Positions 6,505-11,441 of a stretch of 11,441 bases of DNA are shown here, piece by piece. Source of the stretch: Actinomycetota bacterium (GTDB taxonomy: Bacteria; Actinomycetota; Actinomycetes; JACCUZ01); assembly GCA_030841245.1 (NCBI GenBank), contig JAVEDG010000149.1, forward strand, positions 1 through 11,441. The letters are read 5' to 3'. Both the position numbers and the translations under genes were made by a program. The first letter of the stretch is position 1; every line of letters begins with the position of its first letter. The notes below the pieces were generated by a model that saw only the letters and a list, made by a program, of their open reading frames with translations, was not told the origin of the DNA and did no database searches.

Positions 6505-6519
6505 GTCGGGCCGCCCGAC
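6505..6519. repeat. 7-1-7 perfect inverted repeat in the polA/thioesterase gap
   Basis: GTCGGGC and GCCCGAC flank a single C. The repeat sits in the zone shared by the predicted -35/spacer regions of both divergent promoters, one base from the end of the palindrome over the polA -10. It could be an operator for a dimeric regulator; it does not resemble the actinobacterial LexA box as I know it. Confidence 0.45.
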
Positions 6520-6529
6520 AGCCGTTCCC

Positions 6530-6535
6530 TAGGCT
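6530..6535 (+). promoter_or_regulatory. Thioesterase -10 element, predicted leaderless start
   Basis: TAGGCT fits TAnnnT and is followed by exactly 7 nt (6536-6542) before the ATG at 6543, mirroring the polA side. No Shine-Dalgarno precedes the ATG. The -35 position is GC-rich and poor. Confidence 0.5.
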
Positions 6536-6542
6536 TCCCTGC

Positions 6543-7022
6543 ATGGCTGAACCCCGCGTGCCCGACCCGGCGACGTCCGCCCAGCCGCCCGGTGGAGCTG
6601 ACCAGGACCCGGTGGCGGTCCTCGAGTTCGTGTCACAGCTCGGTGTGGGCACCCTGGTGGAGCGGATGGGCATCGAGTTCAGCGAGGCGACCCCGCAACG
6701 ACTGGTCGCCACCATGCCGGTCGAGGGCAACACCCAGCCCTACGGGCTGCTGCACGGCGGCGCGTCGATGGTCCTCGTCGAGACGCTCGGCTCGATCGGT
6801 GCTGCACTGCACGCCGGTCGGGACGCCATCGCGGTGGGAGTGGACATCAACGGCACCCATCACCGCGCCGTACGGTCGGGACGGGTCACCGGCACCGCGA
6901 CGCCGCTGCACCTCGGCTCGACCGTGGTCACCTATCAGGTGGCGGTGACCGACGACGCCGAGCGGTTGGTCTGCACCGCGCGGATCACCTGCCTGGTCCG
7001 GCCGCGGCGCAGCGCGGGTTGA
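6543..7022 (+). CDS. Hotdog-fold thioesterase (PaaI/YdiI-like)
   Basis: This is a 159-residue cytoplasmic acyl-CoA thioesterase. After a Pro/Ala-rich leader (1-22), the hotdog domain runs from about residue 25 to the end. The signature is GLLHGGASMVLVETLGSIGAA (start at 68), with His71-Gly-Gly and Glu80 in the positions of the catalytic residues of the PaaI/YdiI/MenI group. VGVDINGTHHRAVRSGRVTGTATPLHLGST is the usual second half of the fold. The length fits single-domain members. The actual substrate (phenylacetyl-CoA, 1,4-dihydroxy-2-naphthoyl-CoA or another aryl/acyl-CoA) cannot be told from sequence. The ATG at 6543 was chosen over an in-frame start 117 nt upstream because that extension would overlap the start of polA on the other strand and adds unconserved sequence. 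The stop lies 6 bp from the convergent GNAT stop. Confidence 0.9.
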   Translation: MAEPRVPDPATSAQPPGGADQDPVAVLEFVSQLGVGTLVERMGIEFSEATPQRLVATMPVEGNTQPYGLLHGGASMVLVETLGSIGAALHAGRDAIAVGVDINGTHHRAVRSGRVTGTATPLHLGSTVVTYQVAVTDDAERLVCTARITCLVRPRRSAG

Positions 7023-7028
7023 GGTCGC

Positions 7029-7610
7029 TCAGTCCGCGACGCGGGCCATCGCGGCCCGGACCCGGCGCAACGTACGGCGTCTTGCCACCGCCTCGTCCCC
7101 GCACGGGACACCCGAGGAGGACAGTCGCCGCCGCAGCACGCTGACCGGCACCGACCGGCGGACCACCATCGGTCCGAAGCCGAGCCGGGCGTAGAACCGG
7201 TTCGTCTCGCGCAGCTGCGGCATCACGCTGGTGATCACGAACTCCGCGCCGACCTCGTCGGCGTACGCGGTGGCCGCGGCAAGCAGGGCCTTGCCCACGC
7301 CGTGCCTGCGGTACCCCTCGCGCACGTGCAGGTAGTGGACGTGCACGGCGTTGTGCTCGAACAGCGGGGCGTACGCCGCGAATGTCAGGACCACCATGCC
7401 GGTCACCACGTCACCGTCGACCGCCACCAGAGCCCGCGACTCGGGATCGTCGGCGACCGCTCGGAGCCGGCTGCGGACCCCCTCCTCGCTGACGACCGGG
7501 ATCGCGCGGTCGACCCGGCCCCCGATCTCGCGCAGGTCGCGCCAGAGCTCGGTGAGGCCGGGGACGTCCTGCGGGACTGGCTCTCGCACGGCGACGGACG
7601 GTCGCGTCAC
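7029..7610 (-). CDS. GNAT-family N-acetyltransferase
   Basis: This 193-residue protein has a GNAT fold at about residues 6-152. HVREGYRRHGVGKALLAAA (95-113) contains the acetyl-CoA pyrophosphate-binding motif R-R-x-G-x-G, and ETNRFYARLGFGPM (135-148) is the conserved final helix and strand (NxxFYxxxGF). The last 40 residues are basic and Arg-rich and have no known role. It would transfer an acetyl group from acetyl-CoA to an amine; the acceptor is not predictable. The GTG start at 7610-7608 is supported by AGGAGG four nucleotides upstream. It follows the liv operon on the same strand after 140 bp containing a terminator-like hairpin, so it is probably transcribed on its own. Confidence 0.9.
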   Translation of the reverse strand: MTRPSVAVREPVPQDVPGLTELWRDLREIGGRVDRAIPVVSEEGVRSRLRAVADDPESRALVAVDGDVVTGMVVLTFAAYAPLFEHNAVHVHYLHVREGYRRHGVGKALLAAATAYADEVGAEFVITSVMPQLRETNRFYARLGFGPMVVRRSVPVSVLRRRLSSSGVPCGDEAVARRRTLRRVRAAMARVAD

Positions 7611-7690
7611 GGGTCCTCCTGTCGAAGCGGCACCGACCCCGGAGGGACGGTCCGGTGAGTGCCGAGCGCTGCCCCGAACAGCCGCGCCGG

Positions 7691-7696
7691 AGCGTA
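7691..7696 (-). promoter_or_regulatory. Possible -10 element for the GNAT gene
   Basis: TACGCT on the minus strand fits TAnnnT and lies downstream of the liv terminator hairpin. It would start transcription about 73 nt before the GNAT GTG. The best -35 (GCGGAC, 16-bp spacer) overlaps that hairpin and is poor, so this is a weak candidate. Confidence 0.25.
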
Positions 7697-7711
7697 CGCC
7701 CCCAATGCACC

Positions 7712-7728
7712 GGTCCGCGAGGCGGACC
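7712..7728 (-). terminator. Terminator-like hairpin downstream of livF
   Basis: GGTCCGC-loop-GCGGACC forms a perfect 7-bp GC-rich stem with a 3-nt loop, 23 bp after the livF stop on the minus strand. There is no U-tract, which is common in high-GC actinobacteria. Its position between livF and the separately marked GNAT gene supports a terminator for the liv operon. Confidence 0.55.
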
Positions 7729-7750
7729 CCCGATTTCCACCCCTTCGCGC

Positions 7751-8467
7751 TCAGGCCACCCCGAGGTAGGCCTCCTTGACCGCCGGGTCGGCCAGCAGCG
7801 CCTTGCCGGTCCCCTCCTTGACGATGGACCCGGTCTCCATCACGTAGGCCCGGTGTGCCCGGCTGAGGGCCTGCTGGGCGTTCTGCTCCACGAGCAACAC
7901 GGTCGTCCCCTGCTGGTTGATCTCCTCGACGATGGTGAAGATCTGCTGGATCAGCTTGGGCGCGAGCCCCATCGACGGCTCGTCGAGCAGCAGCACCTTG
8001 GGCCGGCTCATGAGGGCTCGCCCGATGGTCAGCATCTGCTGCTCGCCACCCGAGAGCGTGCCCCCGAACTGGCGGCGACGTTCCGCCAGCCGCGGGAAGA
8101 GGCCGAGCACCCGGTCGAAGTCCTCGCGGTAGGCCTTCGACTTGCGGTCCTTGCGCGAGTAGGCACCCATCTCGAGGTTCTCCTGCACGTTCATGCCCGG
8201 GAAGATCCCACGGCCCTCGGGTGCCTGGGAGATGCCGTGCACGACCCGCAGGTCGGCGCGCTCGTGCGTGATGTCCTTGCCCTCGAACGTGACGGTCCCC
8301 CGGCTCACGGCGCGCAGTCCGGACAGCGCACGCAGCAGCGTCGTCTTCCCGGCACCGTTCGCCCCGATCAGCGTGACGATCTCCCCGTCGTCGACCGAGA
8401 GGCTGACCCCGCGGAGAGCCTGGATCCGGCCGTAGTACACGTCGAGGTCGCTGATCTCAAGCAGCAT
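7751..8467 (-). CDS. livF: Branched-chain amino acid-type ABC transporter ATPase LivF
   Basis: This 238-residue cytoplasmic ATPase is a full-length LivF. It has Walker A GANGAGKTT (35-43), Q-loop QAPEGRGIF (81-89), ABC signature LSGGEQQ (138-144), Walker B VLLLDEP with Asp162 and Glu163, and the switch segment LLVEQN (191-196), which has Gln where most ABC proteins have His, as is usual in LivF. It pairs with LivG to power uptake through LivH/LivM. The ATG at 8467-8465 lies inside the end of livG, with an 11-nt overlap, so translation is probably coupled. It is the last gene of the operon, followed by a hairpin. Family assignment is secure; the ligand (branched-chain amino acids, urea, amides or others) depends on a binding protein not seen here. 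Confidence 0.94.
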   Translation of the reverse strand: MLLEISDLDVYYGRIQALRGVSLSVDDGEIVTLIGANGAGKTTLLRALSGLRAVSRGTVTFEGKDITHERADLRVVHGISQAPEGRGIFPGMNVQENLEMGAYSRKDRKSKAYREDFDRVLGLFPRLAERRRQFGGTLSGGEQQMLTIGRALMSRPKVLLLDEPSMGLAPKLIQQIFTIVEEINQQGTTVLLVEQNAQQALSRAHRAYVMETGSIVKEGTGKALLADPAVKEAYLGVA

Positions 8468-9341
8468 CGTCGGGCACCCCCAGGTAGGCCGCGATCACCG
8501 CGGGGTTGGTCCGGATGTCCTCCGGCAGGCCTTCGGCGATCTTGCGGCCGAACTCCAGCACCACGATGCGGTCGGTGACCCCCATGACGAGGCGCATGTC
8601 GTGCTCGATCAGCAGCACGGTGTAGCCCTGGTCGCGGATCTTGCGGATCAGGTCCATCAGCGCCGACTTCTCCGACGGGTTGAAGCCCGCGGCAGGCTCG
8701 TCGAGGCAGAGCAGCTGGGGCCCGGTCGCCATCGCGCGCGCGATCTCGAGCCGGCGCTGGTCGCCGTAGGGCAGGTTGCGGGCGGCCTCGTCGGCCCGAC
8801 GCTCGATTCCCACGAAGCGCAGCAGCTCCAAGGCCCGGTCGCGTCCCTCGCGTTCCTCGCGCCGGTGCCGCGGGAGACGCAGCAGGGCGCCGACGACGCT
8901 CGTGTTGTGACGCGCGTCGGCACCGACCATGACGTTCTCGAGCGCGGTCATCTCCGGGAACAGCCGGATGTTCTGGAAGGTCCTGGCGATGCCGAGCCGA
9001 GTGATCTGGAACCGCTGCCTGCGGCCTAGTCGCACCCCGCGGAACCGCACGTCGCCGGAGGTCGGCTGGTAGACGCCGGTCATCACGTTGAAGCACGTCG
9101 TCTTACCGGCGCCGTTGGGCCCGATCAGGCCGAGGATCTCCCCCTCGTTGATGTTCAGGCTCACGCCGTCCAGGGCCGTCACGCCGCCGAACCGCAGGGT
9201 CACGTCGTCGAGCTCCAGCAGTGCCTTGGCCAAGTCCGTACCGACCGGCGTCCCCGGGTCCGGCCCGATGTCCGGCGTCGGCTCGTCGGTGCCGGGCTCG
9301 CTGTCGGCGGGCTCGTTGTCGGCGGCGTAGTGCTCAGGCAC
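8457..9341 (-). CDS. livG: Branched-chain amino acid-type ABC transporter ATPase LivG
   Basis: This 294-residue ATPase has Walker A GPNGAGKTT (74-82), Q-loop TFQNIRLF (121-128), signature LPYGDQRRLEIA (190-201), Walker B LLCLDEP (Asp214, Glu215) and switch His247 in LLIEHDM. FGGVTALDGVSL and the long insert around 104-165 are typical of LivG rather than LivF. The core begins near residue 39 (KALLELDDVTLRFGG). The first 38 residues are an unusual acidic, Pro-rich extension with no internal ATG or GTG that would remove it. GTG at 9341-9339 has GGAGGAGG about 9 nt upstream, which supports the long form. It overlaps the livM stop by 8 nt and livF by 11 nt. It works as a partner of LivF at the inner face of the membrane. 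Confidence 0.94.
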   Translation of the reverse strand: MPEHYAADNEPADSEPGTDEPTPDIGPDPGTPVGTDLAKALLELDDVTLRFGGVTALDGVSLNINEGEILGLIGPNGAGKTTCFNVMTGVYQPTSGDVRFRGVRLGRRQRFQITRLGIARTFQNIRLFPEMTALENVMVGADARHNTSVVGALLRLPRHRREEREGRDRALELLRFVGIERRADEAARNLPYGDQRRLEIARAMATGPQLLCLDEPAAGFNPSEKSALMDLIRKIRDQGYTVLLIEHDMRLVMGVTDRIVVLEFGRKIAEGLPEDIRTNPAVIAAYLGVPDDAA

Positions 9342-10455
9342 CTTCGGCCACCTCCTCCGTGCGCACGGCCAGCTCGGTGGCTCGTCTCCGGTTGGGGATG
9401 ATCCCCTGCGGCCGGAAGATCATCACGATGATCAGGGCGAGCCCGAACACGAAGATCCGGTAGTCGGCGAAACCGCGGAACCGTTCCGGCAGGTAGGCGA
9501 TCACGACCGCGCCGGTGACGACCCCGAGCAGGTTCCCCGCGCCGCCGAGCACGACGGCGGCCACGAACAGGATCGAGAACTGGAGCAGGAAGCTGTCCGG
9601 GTTGATGAAACCCTGCCGTCCGGCGAAGAGCGATCCGGACAGACCTCCGATCGCGGCACCGATGGCGAACGCCCACAGCTTGAAGCGGAACGTCGGCACG
9701 CCCATCAGCTCGGCCGCGTCCTCGTCCTCCCGGATGGCCAGCCAGGACCGGCCGACCCGGCTGTTCTCGAGGTTCCGCACGCCGAAGACCACGATGAAGA
9801 TGACGGTGAGGGCGAGCCAGTAGAAGGCGTTGATGTTGAGGATGGAGAAGATGTCGGTGCCGTCCGGCCTCTTGCCGGGCGGGTGCGGGATGCCGGTGAT
9901 GCCCGCGGCAGCGCCGAGGGCATTGGAGTTGACTGCGGTGAGTCGCACGATCTCGCCGAACCCCAGCGTGACGATGGCGAGGTAGTCGCCGCGCAGCCGC
10001 AGGGTCGGTCCGCCGAGGATGACTCCTGCGAGCATCGACAGCGCGATCGCGATCGGCACGCACACCAACCACGGGTAGCCCGTTCCCAGCGAGCTGTTCG
10101 GTGAGCCGAAGACCGCGACAGAGTAGGCCCCGACGGCGTAGAAGCCGACGTAACCGAGGTCGAGCAGGCCCGCCATCCCGATCACGACGTTGAGCCCGAT
10201 CGCGACCAGGGCGAACAGCGCGGCGTCGAACAGCACCGAGCCGAAGTCGCTGTCCGGGGTCGTGAGGATCGGCGGCTGGATGATCGGGAGCAGGTAGAGC
10301 ACGACGACGAGGGCGAGCAGGCCGAGCCAGCGAACGGGCCTCGGCAGCGCGTGCCACCGGGTCCGGATGCTGCGGGCCCAGCCGGCGCGGCGGTCGTCGT
10401 AGCCGCGCAGCCGCTGGTTCATCCGCTGGCGGGGGCCGCCGTTCGACGTCGTCAT
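9334..10455 (-). CDS. livM: Branched-chain amino acid-type ABC transporter permease LivM
   Basis: This is a 373-residue integral membrane permease. Residues 1-40 are basic and cytoplasmic (MTTSNGGPRQR, many Arg), followed by hydrophobic segments starting at about 42-60 (WLGLLALVVVLYLLPII) and continuing to the C-terminus. GLLDLGYVGFYAVGAY (96-111) and LRGDYLAIVTLGFGEIVRL (154-172) are LivM hallmarks. RVGRSWLAIREDEDAAELMGV is the cytoplasmic coupling loop that contacts the ATPases. The start is set by the ATGA overlap with the livH stop and by GGAAGG 7 nt upstream; a frame reaching 93 nt further would run back into livH. It forms the channel with LivH. Confidence 0.94.
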   Translation of the reverse strand: MTTSNGGPRQRMNQRLRGYDDRRAGWARSIRTRWHALPRPVRWLGLLALVVVLYLLPIIQPPILTTPDSDFGSVLFDAALFALVAIGLNVVIGMAGLLDLGYVGFYAVGAYSVAVFGSPNSSLGTGYPWLVCVPIAIALSMLAGVILGGPTLRLRGDYLAIVTLGFGEIVRLTAVNSNALGAAAGITGIPHPPGKRPDGTDIFSILNINAFYWLALTVIFIVVFGVRNLENSRVGRSWLAIREDEDAAELMGVPTFRFKLWAFAIGAAIGGLSGSLFAGRQGFINPDSFLLQFSILFVAAVVLGGAGNLLGVVTGAVVIAYLPERFRGFADYRIFVFGLALIIVMIFRPQGIIPNRRRATELAVRTEEVAEGA

Positions 10456-11396
10456 GCGCGTGCCTTCCCGAGCGACTCGCCCAGGATCCCGGTGGGTCGG
10501 AACATCAGGACCACGACCAGGGTGACGTAGGCCACGACGTCGCGCCACTGGCTGCCGACGATCGCCGAGCCGTAGTTCTCGACCAGCCCGAGTGCGAGCC
10601 CGCCGATCAACGCTCCCCGCAGGTTGCCGATGCCGCCGAGGACGGCCGCCGTGAACGCCTTCACACCGAGCAGGAACCCCACGTCGTACTTGGTGACGCC
10701 GAACCGCAGGCCGTAGAGGATGGCCGCCCCGCCGGCCATGATGCCGCCGAGCAGGAAGGTCAGCGAGATCACCCGGTTCTTGTTCACCCCCATGAGTGCG
10801 GCGCTGTCCGGGTCCTGCGCGACCGCGCGGACGCCGCGGCCGAGCCGGGTGCGGCGCATGAACGTGTCGAGGGAGAACATCATCACGATCGCGGTCAGGA
10901 AGATCAGGATGTCGAGGTTGCTCACGCTGGCGTCGAAGAACTTGAACTGGGTCTTCGGGTCGATCACCGTCGGGAACGCCTCGTTGTCCCGCCCGCGCCA
11001 GATCGCGAAGCCCTCGGACATCGCGAGCGAGGCGCCGATCGCGGTGATGAGGAACACCAGTGTCGGGGCGTTGCGCCGGCGCAGGGGCCGGTAGGCGACC
11101 CGCTCGACGATGACGGCGGTCACACCCGACGCAGCGGCAGCGGCGAGCGCGGCGACGATGAGATAGCCGATCGCTGCCGATGCCGACGTGACGTCGGAGT
11201 TGGCGTTGAGGCCCATCCCCTCCAGCGCGAAGAGGGCACCGAAGGTGCCCACCATGAAGACCTCGGAGTGCGCGAAGTTGATCAGGCGCAGCACGCCGTA
11301 GACGAGCGTGTAGCCGAGGGCGACCAGCGCGTAGATCGAGCCCTGGGTCAGGCCCGTGACCGTGAGCTCCCAGAAGTTCTTGAGCAGGAAGTCCAT
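10452..11396 (-). CDS. livH: Branched-chain amino acid-type ABC transporter permease LivH
   Basis: This 314-residue membrane permease is a full-length LivH. GSIYALVALGYTLVYGVLRLINFAHSEVFMVG (19-50) is the family signature. RGVRAVAQDPDSAALMGVNKNRV (188-209) is the coupling loop that contacts the ATPases, and FTAAVLGGIGNLRGALIGGLALGLVENYG (248-276) is the conserved C-terminal permease block. It is the first gene of the visible operon and ends in an ATGA overlap with livM. The ATG at 11396-11394 gives the usual N-terminus, but its ribosome-binding site is weak (GGAG about 13 nt upstream). The binding-protein gene livK often precedes livH and may lie beyond the right edge. Confidence 0.94.
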   Translation of the reverse strand: MDFLLKNFWELTVTGLTQGSIYALVALGYTLVYGVLRLINFAHSEVFMVGTFGALFALEGMGLNANSDVTSASAAIGYLIVAALAAAAASGVTAVIVERVAYRPLRRRNAPTLVFLITAIGASLAMSEGFAIWRGRDNEAFPTVIDPKTQFKFFDASVSNLDILIFLTAIVMMFSLDTFMRRTRLGRGVRAVAQDPDSAALMGVNKNRVISLTFLLGGIMAGGAAILYGLRFGVTKYDVGFLLGVKAFTAAVLGGIGNLRGALIGGLALGLVENYGSAIVGSQWRDVVAYVTLVVVLMFRPTGILGESLGKARA

Positions 11397-11441
11397 GGCG
11401 CGCTCACGTCTCCGTGCTCGGAGTGACGCGGCCGGGTCGGT
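11397..11441 (-). promoter_or_regulatory. Leader just upstream of livH
   Basis: Only 45 bp are visible. CTCCG (11410-11414) and CGGAG (11419-11423) form a 5-bp stem with a 4-nt loop, flanked by TCAC/GTGA that can extend it with a bulge. A hairpin here would suit the gap between a binding-protein gene and livH, where such hairpins often lower expression of the downstream transporter genes. A TGA at 11406-11404 could be the stop of an upstream gene, but too little sequence is present to decide. Confidence 0.3.

Noticed and set aside
6426..6542. 39-residue N-terminal extension of the thioesterase
   Set aside because: It would overlap the start of polA on the opposite strand and adds Arg-rich unconserved sequence; the ATG at 6543 has a well-placed -10 hexamer.
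10456..10548. 31-residue N-terminal extension of LivM
   Set aside because: It would lie wholly inside livH. ATG 10455 gives the standard ATGA overlap, with GGAAGG 7 nt upstream.

Overview
The window is ordinary chromosomal DNA of a high-GC Actinomycetota bacterium. The evidence is strong G/C bias at third codon positions, frequent GTG starts, proteins of actinobacterial type (DNA polymerase I with a degenerate proofreading domain, an MltB-like transglycosylase with a Pro/Thr tail) and polA upstream of rpsA in the same orientation, a gene order I recall from Mycobacterium and Streptomyces. The genus cannot be fixed from this sequence. I see no mobile element, CRISPR array, tRNA, rRNA or phage gene.

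Layout, left to right. The 5' part of rpsA (ribosomal protein S1, minus) runs off the left edge. Next come a small-molecule phosphotransferase (minus) and a SAM-dependent methyltransferase (plus), divergent from a 67-bp gap. The methyltransferase converges on a secreted lytic transglycosylase (minus). Then comes polA (minus), divergent from a hotdog-fold thioesterase (plus) across only 51 bp. The thioesterase ends 6 bp from the end of a GNAT acetyltransferase (minus). The right third is a branched-chain amino-acid-type ABC transporter operon on the minus strand, transcribed livH-livM-livG-livF. All its junctions overlap and a 7-bp-stem hairpin follows livF. The substrate-binding protein gene is not in the window and may lie just beyond the right edge.

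How the genes relate. LivH and LivM form the membrane channel and LivG and LivF the ATPase pair of one importer. PolA and S1 are housekeeping replication/repair and translation proteins. The phosphotransferase, methyltransferase, GNAT and thioesterase act on substrates that cannot be read from sequence. I found no convincing undescribed multi-gene system.

The most interesting signals are regulatory. The polA/thioesterase gap appears to hold two overlapping back-to-back promoters, each with a TAnnnT -10 hexamer exactly 7 nt before the start codon, so both mRNAs are predicted to be leaderless. It also holds two perfect inverted repeats. Upstream of rpsA there is a 17-bp near-perfect tandem duplication, and a possible 32-codon upstream ORF whose stop overlaps the rpsA start as ATGA.
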